Part shown: positions 36,913 through 45,230 of the stretch, in pieces
How positions within the stretch are numbered: the stretch's first letter is position 1
Layout: each line of letters begins with the position of its first letter
Source: Caldicellulosiruptor naganoensis
GTDB taxonomy: Bacteria; Bacillota; Thermoanaerobacteria; Caldicellulosiruptorales; Caldicellulosiruptoraceae
Assembly (NCBI RefSeq): GCF_026914285.1
Contig: NZ_CP113864.1
Location: 1,147,001-1,211,000, forward strand
Direction of reading: 5' to 3'
Length of the DNA: 64,000 bases
The notes under the pieces: model-generated
The model's database searches: none
What the model was told of the DNA's origin: nothing
Seen by the model: the letters and a program-made list of their open reading frames with translations, nothing else
Translations under genes and position numbers: made by a program

Positions 36913-37464
36913 CTATTGTTCAAGCTGTTTTCCAAAGAATGATGTTGCAGCTTGAACAAGCTTGTATTCTGAATCTCCCATTTTCACATTTGATTCGGTT
37001 GAACACATTATAACACTTCCAATCACAGTGCCTTCAGACAAAATTGGACTTACAATTTGAGCAGTATATCTTGTGTTGTCTCCTTCAACAATAGGCACGC
37101 TACTCATGTCATTTTCAGATTTTACAAACACAATAGTATTTTCCTCCATAATTCTTTCAAGTTCTTGGCTCAATGGTTTTTCCATATAATCTTTTTTTGA
37201 GGCACCTGCCACAGCAATTACTCTATCTCTATCCGTTATAATTACAATGTGTCCACTTACTTGATGGAGAGTTTCTGCATACTCTTTTGCAAATGCTCCC
37301 ATCTCTCCAATTGGTGAGTACTTCTTTAAGATGACCTCACCTTCGTTATCTGTATATATCTCAAGCGGGTCACCTTCTCTAATTTTAAGAGTTCTTCTTA
37401 TTTCTTTTGGAATAACCACTCGACCCAAATCGTCAATGCGTCTTACAATTCCTGTTGCCTTCAT
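36913..37464 (-). CDS. spoVT: Stage V sporulation protein T (AbrB-type regulator)
   Basis: SpoVT (183 residues) is a transcription factor active in the forespore of sporulators. The N-terminal swapped-hairpin AbrB domain is MKATGIVRRIDDLGRVVIPK through about residue 50, followed by a GAF-like domain (about 55-183) with the usual ending. It is fully intact, in contrast to spoIIIA and dpaA, which suggests a vegetative regulatory role here. A strong AAAGGAG precedes the start. A gene for a small coiled-coil protein lies just upstream on the same strand. Confidence 0.95.
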   Translation of the reverse strand: MKATGIVRRIDDLGRVVIPKEIRRTLKIREGDPLEIYTDNEGEVILKKYSPIGEMGAFAKEYAETLHQVSGHIVIITDRDRVIAVAGASKKDYMEKPLSQELERIMEENTIVFVKSENDMSSVPIVEGDNTRYTAQIVSPILSEGTVIGSVIMCSTESNVKMGDSEYKLVQAATSFFGKQLEQ

Positions 37465-37542
37465 TTTACTTTCAACTCCTTTTTAGATTTTCTATGATTA
37501 GTTTTTATAATTCTCTTGGTTGTTATTCTTTAAAAGATCTTT

Positions 37543-37923
37543 TTATTCTTCATCGTCAGCTTTTTTAATTAAATTCTCAAGCTGAATCTTTCTATAATAC
37601 TGACGTCTCAAAATGTTGTTTAAAATATATTTTGGTAGTTTTTCTATATAGTGTTGCAAATATCCTTCAGTGTACAGAAAATTTTTTACAAGATTCCTTA
37701 CTTCGGTTTCTTTATCATGTTCTTTCAAAATTGCTTTTTGAATATTGTTTATTTGTTCCTCTCTTCTTATTTGCTTTTGAATTATTTGTTGAATTTTTTC
37801 AAAAGTCAACAACTCACTGTACTCTTCGAGATGTCGTTGGGTTCTTATATAATTTTCGAGAATATTTCTAAAATGAAAAAACCGGCGTTTATTGAGTTGT
37901 AGCTCCTCTTTCATTTTTTCCAC
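37543..37923 (-). CDS. Hypothetical coiled-coil protein (126 aa)
   Basis: I do not recognise this family. The protein is 126 residues, highly charged, rich in Lys/Glu/Gln/Ile/Leu and probably helical throughout; there is no signal peptide or membrane helix. AAGGTGG precedes the ATG, and the reading frame is intact. It lies 78 bases upstream of spoVT and could be cotranscribed with it. Its promoter seems to share a TTGCAA -35 hexamer (37964-37969, palindromic) with the divergent iorA remnant. Confidence 0.7.
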   Translation of the reverse strand: MEKMKEELQLNKRRFFHFRNILENYIRTQRHLEEYSELLTFEKIQQIIQKQIRREEQINNIQKAILKEHDKETEVRNLVKNFLYTEGYLQHYIEKLPKYILNNILRRQYYRKIQLENLIKKADDEE

Positions 37924-37963
37924 CTTCTTTTATATTCTATTTAATAATATTCAAAAAGACATT

Positions 37964-37991
37964 TTGCAACGCACTAAAATTTCTGTATAAT
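37964..37991 (+). promoter_or_regulatory. Residual iorA promoter
   Basis: TTGCAA (37964-37969), 16 bases, TATAAT (37986-37991), followed by AAAGGTGAT before the broken iorA start. TTGCAA is palindromic and has TATTAA 17 bases away on the other strand. Confidence 0.5.
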
Positions 37992-38032
37992 AAAAAAGAC
38001 AAAAAACATTATCTTTAAAGGTGATAAAAGGT

Positions 38033-39750
38033 ATGAAAAAATCTTAATGGGCAATGAAGCAGTTATAGAAACACTCAAAAACTTTTCAGATAATGATTTT
38101 TTATGTTGGGTGGTCTGTCAATGACAAGGTTGCACTTGAAATTGCAGCGGGTGCAAGTTTGGCTGGAGCAAGAAGTGTTGTGACAATGAAACAGGTGGAG
38201 CTAAATGTTGCCGCAGATCCACTTCTTTCGCTATCAATTATTGGAATAGAAGGTGGGTTTGATTGTATTTGTTGCAGATGACCCGGGTCCTCATCATCTC
38301 AGACAGAACAGGATACCAGAAATTTTGCGAGGTTTTGCAACTTGCCCGTTTTTGACCCTTCATCTCCAAAAGAAGCATTTTTCTTGTAAAAGTGGCATAT
38401 GAAGTTTCAGAAAAGTATAAACTGCCTGTTATCTTTAGAATGACCACACGTGTTTGCCATTCAAACGAGACATTGGAATTTGAATTTAAAAGGGAAAAGA
38501 AAAAGATTTCAGGTTTCAAAAAAAACTCAGTGTGTGATACTTCCCGGACTTTCTTATATAAAACACATTGAACTTGAAGATAAACTCACTAAGATGAAAT
38601 CAGAGTTAGAAGGATTGAATATTGTTGAAGGAGATGGAGAAACAGGAATTGCTAATTCAGAAGTATCATATTTTTACGTGAAAGAAGCAATAAAAAGATT
38701 TGAAGACTTGTTTTCTATTCTAAAAGTAACCTGTGGCACATCCTATGGATGACAAGACAATCTTAGATTTTGCTACACGGAAAAGAATGCCAATATTTAT
38801 AGAAGAACTTGACCCTGTTATTGAAGAGGAGACAAAACTTGGGCTTTTTGAAAATAGAATGTATATTCCTACATATGGCAAGCGAAATGGTTATGTCCCA
38901 TCTGCTGGAGAACCTGATGTTGACAAGGTAAAGAAAATAATTCTCGACATTACAAGAAAAGAAGTTCTTTTAGTGCAAAAAACTCTGTAACAGTACCTGA
39001 CGTACCAAGAAGCCAGTCACAGTTTTGTGCAGGATGTCCTCATAGAAATTCATTTTTGATAGTTAAAAATGCTTGCAAAGGTAAAGATGTGATCTATACA
39101 GGAGATATAGGTTGCTACACCCTTGGTTTTGCTAAGCCGATTTCAGCAATACATACCTGCTTTTGTATGGGTGCAAGTATCACAATAGCACAAGGATTAA
39201 AACTTATAGAGAGCAAAAAGAAAATAATTGCTTTTATCGGAGGCTCCACATTTTTTCACAGTGGCATTACAGGTCTTGTGAATGCATATATAACAAACAC
39301 AACATCACAATTTGTATCTTAGACAATCTAACAACTGGAATGACAGGGTTTCAGCCATATCCCGGTATTGGCCAAAAGGTAACGGGAGAGGATGGTAAGA
39401 AGGTTGGAACAGCTGATTTGGTTAGGGGAATTGGTAAAAAGATGTTTTGGTAATCGATCCTTATGAGAATTTTAATTTGTGTGTTCAAGGAGTTAAGCAG
39501 TTTATAGAAAAAGATGAACTCTCTGTTATTATATTTAGACGAAAATGTGCAGCTTTGGAGAAATATAATTACTACTACAGACTAAATGAGAAATGTATAA
39601 ATTGTAAGGCATGTCTTACGGCTACAGGTTGCCCGGCAATTAGTGAGGATGCAAACCAAAACGTCTTTATAGACAAAACACTTTGCGCTGGATGTGGTCT
39701 TTGTGCAAATTTCTGTCCGAAGAATGTGAAGGAAGAAGAAATTTTGGAGT
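38033..39750 (+). pseudogene. iorA: Indolepyruvate ferredoxin oxidoreductase alpha subunit, heavily decayed
   Basis: IorA oxidatively decarboxylates aryl pyruvates from aromatic amino acids, with thiamine diphosphate and ferredoxin. From ATG 38033 the reading frame is lost after three codons (one A missing from an A-run); the proper frame gives ILMGNEAVIETLKNFS. About 20 residues with the YPGTPS motif are deleted. Fragments in different frames follow: KVALEIAAGASLAGARSVVT, QFCAGCPHRNSF, TGDIGCYTLGF and a C-terminal ferredoxin domain with CINCKACL and CAGCGLCANFCPK (about 39591-39720). At least six frame changes are needed to join them. Confidence 0.9.
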
Positions 39751-39979
39751 TTTTTGAAAAACATTTTAAGCATATATATATCAACTTGATGCACATAATA
39801 TAGCAGTCGAACTGGGTGTACCAAAAGCAGAAAACATTGCAATACTTACTTTGATTTGCAAAAATTTGCTGTTGCCTTTTTAAAAAGAGGAAATTTGGGC
39901 AGCATTGTGTGAACTGTTACCACCAAAAATGGTTGATATGAATAAACTTTTGGTTGAAAAGGTTTATGAAAAATATTAA
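39751..39979 (+). pseudogene. iorB: iorB C-terminal remnant, most of the gene deleted
   Basis: After the iorA ferredoxin domain the sequence passes, with one stop in between, into YQLDAHNIAVELGVPKAENI and PPKMVDMNKLLVEKVYEKY to 39979, which match the extreme C-terminus of IorB. The first 70 percent or so of iorB and the end of iorA are missing, so a deletion fused the two genes. The assignment is by position and by these short matches. Confidence 0.7.
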
Positions 39980-40038
39980 AATAAAAGTAATCCACAAAGA
40001 TGAGAAGAGAGGAGAAGAGATAGATAGAGAAAGTTGAG

Positions 40039-41195
40039 ATGAGAAAGTTAAGAGAAAAACTTTTTTTAAGACAAATCGAAAATGTTTTCAAAAATAGTCA
40101 TTTCTACAAAAGAAAATATGAAGGAGTTGGTATTAATTTAAATGGTATTAAAAGTCTAGATGATATAAAAAAACTTCCTTTCACTACAAAAGAAGAAGTA
40201 AGAGAAGCTTATCCTTTAGGACTTATGTCAACAGATTAAAAAAAGATAATGCGAATTCACTCATCGTCAGGAACAACTTGACTTCCGGTAATAATACCTT
40301 ATACACAAAAAGATGTGGACGACTGGAAAGAGATGATGAAAAGATGTTATCAATTTCGCCGGTGTTACCGAACTTGACAGGGTACAAGTAACACCGAGCT
40401 ATGGGCTTTGGACAGCAGGAATTGGATTTCAGCTCGGGGCTGAGTATTTAGGTGCAATGATAATACCGACTCATACGGTCTTTTGCTTGCAGAAGAAGTA
40501 GTAAAAAGAGGGCTAAAAGATAAAATTCACTTGAGGGTTGAAATATTTGGTTCGGAAAGATGGGGAGAAAAACAAAGAAGAACAATTGAAGAGTATTTAG
40601 GAGTAGAAACGTTTGATATATATGGTCTTACAGAAATTTATGAACCAGGTATTGCCATTGACTGCAAATATCATGAGGGACTTCACTATTTTGAATGACT
40701 ATCTTTACTTTGAAGTGATTGAACCACAAACAGGCCAAGAGGTTCCAGATGGTGAGTTTGTTGAACTTGTTATAACAATCCTGCAAAAAGAAGGTGCTCC
40801 TCTTACAAGGTACAGAACAAGAGATATTACACGCAAGATGACTGGAGTATGCCGAGGTGGCTCTACATATCCGAGAATTGACAGAATAGTTGGCAGAACC
40901 GATGATATGGTTAAGGTAGAAGGTGTTAACATTTTCCTAGCGCAAATAGACACCTTTTTTGAAGGCTATTAAGGGTGTTGGCAGTGAGTATCAGGTTATT
41001 ATTGAAAGAGTGGATTTCCGAGACAAGCTCACATTAAAAGTTGAAGTTGAAGATGAATTTTACACCACTTCAATGAAGGAATTAATTTTTCATGAGTTTA
41101 AGAATAAAATTGGAGTGTCTGCTGAAATAATATTGTGTAGAATGTGTAGAATCGGGAACTTCCACGAAGTGAGAAGAAACGAAACGCATATTTGA
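40039..41195 (+). pseudogene. Phenylacetate-CoA ligase-like enzyme, decayed
   Basis: Members activate aryl acids with ATP and CoA and are often encoded beside iorAB. From 40039 the frame gives FLRQIENVFKNSHFYKRKYE, the family start. In-frame stops then fall at TAA (about 40237, after GLMSTD) and at TGA inside the adenylate-binding motif (RIHSSSGTT then TGA, then LPVIIPYTQ). Frame changes follow near 40350, 40690 and 40970. Later fragments VETFDIYGLTEIYEPGIAID, LTRYRTRDITRKMTG and IDRIVGRTDDMVKVEGVNIF are readily recognised. It is clearly not functional. Confidence 0.88.
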
Positions 41196-41215
41196 TTTGC
41201 GAGGATGATAGAAGA

Positions 41216-42736
41216 ATGGCAAAGATAAAGCTTTTTAGAGGAAGGCGAATGCTTTCCTCTATTTTAATTGTAGTAGCCCTTTACTATTTAGCACCTAATG
41301 TTTTTTCACATGACAGGTTCAGTGCAAATAGACTTTTGAGCTGGCTCTTATCATACCAGATATTTATCTTTCTTTCGTCAGTAATTACAATTTCCTTACT
41401 AATCAGATTTTTGAGCGTTAAATATTCACCAAAGATTTCAAATTACATTTTGAGCCTTTGCTGGAATGATATCTTAGTAGTCTTTTTAGGTGTGTCTTTA
41501 CTTCATACGACCTTTATGCTTGCCTCAGTAAATGTAGTTGATTATTCTTCAGAGTGGATAGTTAAAGGAGTTAATTTTGATATAATTATTTCATTTGTTG
41601 ATATTTTGGTAGTAATCATCTATTTTTGTATCTTTTATACAATAAGTCAACCAAAAAAGCTTTTCATTAGAATGCTAAAGGATTTAAATGGTTTTGCAAA
41701 AGCAGGGGAAGTAGAAAGAGTTAATGAACAATTTTTAATCATAAAAGAATTTATTAGAAAGACAAATCTGTTCTTTGATTCAACACTGCTACTTTCTGTA
41801 CTTGATAATCCAAAATCTTTTCAACTTCTTATTGAGCAAGAAAAAAATAATAGCTATTTAGAGGAAATAATAGGAATATTACTCAAAAATACAGAAAATG
41901 CTCTTCTGTCTGAGAGGACAGAAGAGTTTAAAAAAACAATTGATTTTTTGAGTATATTGCTTGACAAATTTCAAAGCAGCAAAAGTGATATTTTTGAAAC
42001 GCTTATTACAGATTATTTTACCCTCATATCTCATAATATTCAAAGACTGGAAGCTAATCAGGTTTTGTATTTGGTAAAACAGTTGAAAAAAATTTTTGAG
42101 ATGCTTTCAAAAAAACAAATAAAGATAAGTGAGAAATCAAAATCTGATTTGATTGAAATTTTAGATCGACTTTCGTATATCATCCTTAGTGAAAATTCAG
42201 CGGGAATTGGAGAACTGTTTTCAATCTTAGAATTTTATATAAGTCTCTTTGCTTATTTTGAAAAAGATTATGTTTTCTACACTCAGCTTAAAGAAGAATT
42301 TGACACCTTTGTTATTTCTCTGCTGCAAAATATGCATGGTGTTCCTACAAAAGAAATAAAAGAGTACGTTTTAAAAATGATAGAAAAAGCAAAACCATAC
42401 AGAGTTTCTTTTGCTGAAATGGCACTTGTTTACATATTTCTTTTGACCTTAGAATATAAAATGTTAGAGATTGGGTATGTTCTTTTTAATATTATCATAG
42501 ATTCAGCAAAGACAAAGAAACTTATTGAAAAAGGTAATTGTTCCTTTTATCATAACATCAATAGTAGCAAAAAGATGTTTTACCTTTATAAATGTTTATT
42601 AGGAATTAAAAATAAAGTAAAGAATGAAACTTTTAAGAAGAAGATGTATAAAAAATATTTAATCTCAGTAGGTAATTGTAGACCAAAGAAACTATGTAAG
42701 GATGTAATGTTGAAAAACTTGTCTGGAAGAAAATAA
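41216..42736 (+). CDS. Hypothetical membrane protein (506 aa)
   Basis: I do not recognise this family. Four hydrophobic helices lie in the first 155 residues (about 12-28, 40-60, 85-105, 125-150), followed by about 350 residues of helical, Lys/Glu-rich cytoplasmic sequence resembling a helical-repeat solenoid. There are no catalytic motifs. ATG 41216 is preferred over the in-frame TTG at 41192. The frame is open in a zone where both neighbours are broken, suggesting selection. A terminator-like hairpin follows it. Confidence 0.7.
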   Translation: MAKIKLFRGRRMLSSILIVVALYYLAPNVFSHDRFSANRLLSWLLSYQIFIFLSSVITISLLIRFLSVKYSPKISNYILSLCWNDILVVFLGVSLLHTTFMLASVNVVDYSSEWIVKGVNFDIIISFVDILVVIIYFCIFYTISQPKKLFIRMLKDLNGFAKAGEVERVNEQFLIIKEFIRKTNLFFDSTLLLSVLDNPKSFQLLIEQEKNNSYLEEIIGILLKNTENALLSERTEEFKKTIDFLSILLDKFQSSKSDIFETLITDYFTLISHNIQRLEANQVLYLVKQLKKIFEMLSKKQIKISEKSKSDLIEILDRLSYIILSENSAGIGELFSILEFYISLFAYFEKDYVFYTQLKEEFDTFVISLLQNMHGVPTKEIKEYVLKMIEKAKPYRVSFAEMALVYIFLLTLEYKMLEIGYVLFNIIIDSAKTKKLIEKGNCSFYHNINSSKKMFYLYKCLLGIKNKVKNETFKKKMYKKYLISVGNCRPKKLCKDVMLKNLSGRK

Positions 42737-42742
42737 GAATAA

Positions 42743-42802
42743 GTGCCTCATTCTTTGGAAAAATAGTAAATAGAAATACTCCAAAGAAGGGAGCATTTTT
42801 TT
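42743..42802 (+). terminator. Imperfect terminator before the DUF421 gene
   Basis: TGCCTCATTCTTTGGA (42744-42759) pairs imperfectly with TCCAAAGAAGGGAGCA (42780-42795), followed by seven T residues. Confidence 0.6.
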
Positions 42803-43479
42803 GATTATCACAGTATTTATAAGAACACTTATCTTGTATGTCTTGGTTGTGTTAGTGATGAGACTGATGGGAAAACGACAAATGGGTGAACTTCAACCAT
42901 TTGAACTTGTAATTACGATAATGATTTCTGAACTTGCTGCTGTGCCCATGCAAAATACAGGTGTTCCACTTTCTAAATGGAATTATTCCAATTCTGACAC
43001 TACTGTTCTTACAAACCTTGATCACCTTTAGTACATTGAAATCTGACCTTATGAAAAAATTGGTTTGTTGAAGTCCTACAATATTAATTGCTAAAGGGAG
43101 AATACTGGAAGATGCTCTCAGAAAGACACGATACAGTTTGAATGATTTAATGGAACAGCTGAGAATTAAAGGATATTTCAATATTCATGACATTGAGTAT
43201 GCCATATTAGAAACAGATGGAGATATCTCAGTGCTTCCAAAATCACAAAAAAGGCCTGTAACACCTGCAGATTTGTGTATACAAACAAAATACGAGGGAC
43301 TTCCTGTAAGTGTCGTAGTAGATGGAAAAATTAAAGAGGATGTACTAAAATACACAAACCTTAGCAAAGAACAGATAATATCAGAGATTCAGAAAAGAGG
43401 AATTAATAGTATTGATAAAGTATTTTTTGCATGTATCGACCCTGAGGGTAATTGGTTTGTTCAAGAAAAGGAGAGATAG
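42801..43479 (+). pseudogene. DUF421 (YetF-like) membrane protein, frameshift and stop
   Basis: The first part, with VMRLMGKRQMGELQPFELVI and AAVPMQNTGVPL, is the normal DUF421 start with membrane helices. The frame shifts by one near 42972. The shifted frame gives the third helix (IIPILTLLFLQTLITFSTL) but meets TGA after KKLVC (about 43075). From there it is open to 43479, with the soluble domain RYSLNDLMEQLRIKGYFNIH. One indel and one nonsense codon inactivate it. A DUF4363 gene follows, the usual partner. Confidence 0.87.
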
Positions 43480-43485
43480 AATAGA

Positions 43486-43857
43486 ATGAAAGTATGGTAT
43501 ATTATTATAAGCTTTATAGTTTTGATTGTTGTTTTAACAGTTATCTCTACTAACATAATAATTGGAGCTACGAAACAACTTGAAAGTAATTTAACAAGAA
43601 TACATGATTATAACAATTATACACTTGCAAAATCAAGCTTTCGTGATACCATTAGAGAATGGAAGAAGTATAAAAAGCAGTTGGCTGTGTTGATTGAACA
43701 TCAGGAGATAGATAGTATAGAAGAGCAGATAGCAAAAACAAAAGAACTACTTGAACAAGGCAATAAAGATTTACTTTTGTCTGAACTTAGCACTTTGAAG
43801 TTTTATGTTAATCATGTAAAAGACATGGCTTTACTCAAGATCGAAAATATTTTTTAA
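43486..43857 (+). CDS. DUF4363 family protein
   Basis: A 123-residue protein with an N-terminal membrane helix (about 5-27), then a helical extracytoplasmic domain (REWKKYKKQLAVLIEHQEID). It commonly follows a DUF421 gene, as here. The role of the family is unknown. The gene is intact, but its DUF421 partner is broken, so it may be on its way to loss. Confidence 0.83.
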   Translation: MKVWYIIISFIVLIVVLTVISTNIIIGATKQLESNLTRIHDYNNYTLAKSSFRDTIREWKKYKKQLAVLIEHQEIDSIEEQIAKTKELLEQGNKDLLLSELSTLKFYVNHVKDMALLKIENIF

Positions 43858-43933
43858 AAAATTTTTAATACAAATGTGCGTTTGAGTGGTATATAATATA
43901 TAAGAAATGTTTTTTAGATTGGAGGGGAGAGCC

Positions 43934-44578
43934 ATGAAAAGATACGCTGTAATAATGGGCTACTCCTTTGAAGAATACGACATCGAAAATGGAAACGCAG
44001 GTTTTGCCTACTTTTTTGTAGACGATTTAAAGGAGTTAGAAAACGATAAATACACTATTATTCCTTATAAAGATTATAACGAATTTGCAACAAAATTCAA
44101 GGATGCAGCTTTAGCCGAAAAAATGGATGCTTATTTAATTAATAATATCATTGAAGCTTGTGTTGATATTTCCCGGATAATATATCCTTCTGATAGATTC
44201 TTCTCTGTGATTACTTACAATGTCTCTGAAAGTTTTAAAGAACTGATGTTCGAAACAAAAGCAAATGAGTTTAAAATTATAGTTGATAGAAAGGCTAATT
44301 TAGTTGAAATTAGAGGAGAAGGGGTATTGCGTGATCCTGTTGTAGTAAAAGAATATGACATTGTAGATGCAGTAGATGAGTTTTTATTTGAATACAGGAA
44401 GGAAAATGTAAAACAGTTTATGATTAGCTTAAAAAAGATGTACAAAGATAAATATGGCGAAGATTTAAAGATGAGTGTGGTGGGGAACAAGCTTTTAATT
44501 TCAATTGGCAAGGACACCTTCGAATTTGATGATACGCGCTTGGACATAGTATATAACTTTATTATGAGTAGGAAATGA
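43934..44578 (+). CDS. Hypothetical protein (214 aa)
   Basis: I do not recognise this family. It is an acidic, soluble 214-residue protein with mixed alpha-beta character. No signal peptide or membrane helix is seen. ATG 43934 follows GGAGGGG by seven bases; an in-frame ATG at 43907 has no such site. A TATAAT (43892-43897) lies upstream without a clear -35. The reading frame is clean, and the gene ends one base before the next broken gene, so both may have formed a unit. Confidence 0.7.
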   Translation: MKRYAVIMGYSFEEYDIENGNAGFAYFFVDDLKELENDKYTIIPYKDYNEFATKFKDAALAEKMDAYLINNIIEACVDISRIIYPSDRFFSVITYNVSESFKELMFETKANEFKIIVDRKANLVEIRGEGVLRDPVVVKEYDIVDAVDEFLFEYRKENVKQFMISLKKMYKDKYGEDLKMSVVGNKLLISIGKDTFEFDDTRLDIVYNFIMSRK

Positions 44579-44580
44579 GG

Positions 44581-44984
44581 ATGCTGAAGATGGAGCAGGT
44601 AATTGAGAAAGCACTCAAACTTAAAAATTGGGCGGTGGTGGGGCAACCCCAAACAAAGAAAAATATGGTTATTTAGTGTTCAAAAGATTGCTTGAAAAAG
44701 GATATAACGTTTTTGCTGTAAATCCTTTCTATAGTGATATCGAAGGGAACAAGGTTTATAAAAGCCTTGAAGAAGTACCTCACAAAATTGAATGTGTGAG
44801 TATGATTGTCTCACCAAAGAAGGGTGAAAAATATATAAAGGAAGCAGCAAGCATAGGAGTAGAGTATATCTGGTTTCAACCAGGTGCAGATGATGTTAGA
44901 CTTATCAATATGTGCAAAGAACTTGGGATAGTTCCTATTAACGATGCTTGTGTTTTAGTTGCTTTGAACTCATTAAAAAGATAA
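44581..44984 (+). pseudogene. CoA-binding (Rossmann) domain protein, single frameshift
   Basis: The family (YccU-like) is a single CoA-binding Rossmann domain of about 130 residues. From ATG 44581 the frame reads KMEQVIEKALKLKNWAVVG and is then off by one at a run of four G (44638-44642). Restoring one G gives ATPNKEKYGYLVFKRLLEKG and an open frame to 44984, including SMIVSPKKG and YIWFQPGADD. This is the only lesion seen, so a sequencing slip or phase variation cannot be excluded. Confidence 0.78.
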
Positions 44985-45020
44985 CCTGTCAGGTTAATTG
45001 CCAACCTGACAGGTTTTCTT
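44983..45020. terminator. Bidirectional terminator between the CoA-binding gene and tRNA-Thr
   Basis: AACCTGTCAGGTT (44983-44995) pairs with AACCTGACAGGTT (45003-45015), with T residues on the 3' side on both strands (TTCTT plus strand; ATCTTTTT minus strand). Confidence 0.85.
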
Positions 45021-45038
45021 ATGTTTTTAGTTTCATCA

Positions 45039-45113
45039 TGGAGCTCCATGGGGGATTCGAACCCCCGACCAGTCGATTACGAATCGACCGCTCTGCCACT
45101 GAGCTAATGGAGC
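45039..45113 (-). tRNA. tRNA-Thr (anticodon CGU)
   Basis: On the minus strand the acceptor stem pairs GCTCCAT with ATGGAGC (7 bp), the discriminator is T and CCA is encoded. The D-arm is TAGCTCAGTGGCAGAGC. The anticodon stem GTCGA/TCGAC encloses the loop TTCGTAA with anticodon CGT, reading ACG. The T-arm is GGGGGTTCGAATCCCCC. A perfect cloverleaf. Confidence 0.97.
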
Positions 45114-45125
45114 AAGTACAATAAA

Positions 45126-45155
45126 ATTATAATATTCTCCTTGACAATAAATCAA
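45126..45155 (-). promoter_or_regulatory. tRNA-Thr promoter (minus strand)
   Basis: TTGATT (45155-45150), 18 bases, TATAAT (45131-45126), about 13 bases before the tRNA. It overlaps the divergent promoter of the DUF89 gene. Confidence 0.6.
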
Positions 45156-45170
45156 GAGTTATTGTATTAA
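45141..45170 (+). promoter_or_regulatory. DUF89 gene promoter
   Basis: TTGACA (45141-45146), 18 bases, TATTAA (45165-45170). Confidence 0.55.
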
Positions 45171-45230
45171 TTTAAGATGTTAAATATTATTTACGAACAC
45201 GCAGGTTCGAAGAAAGGAGATTATAAACTT

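Noticed and set aside
38238-38519. A minus-strand gene in the iorA region
   Set aside because: It is antisense to recognisable iorA fragments and has no family features.
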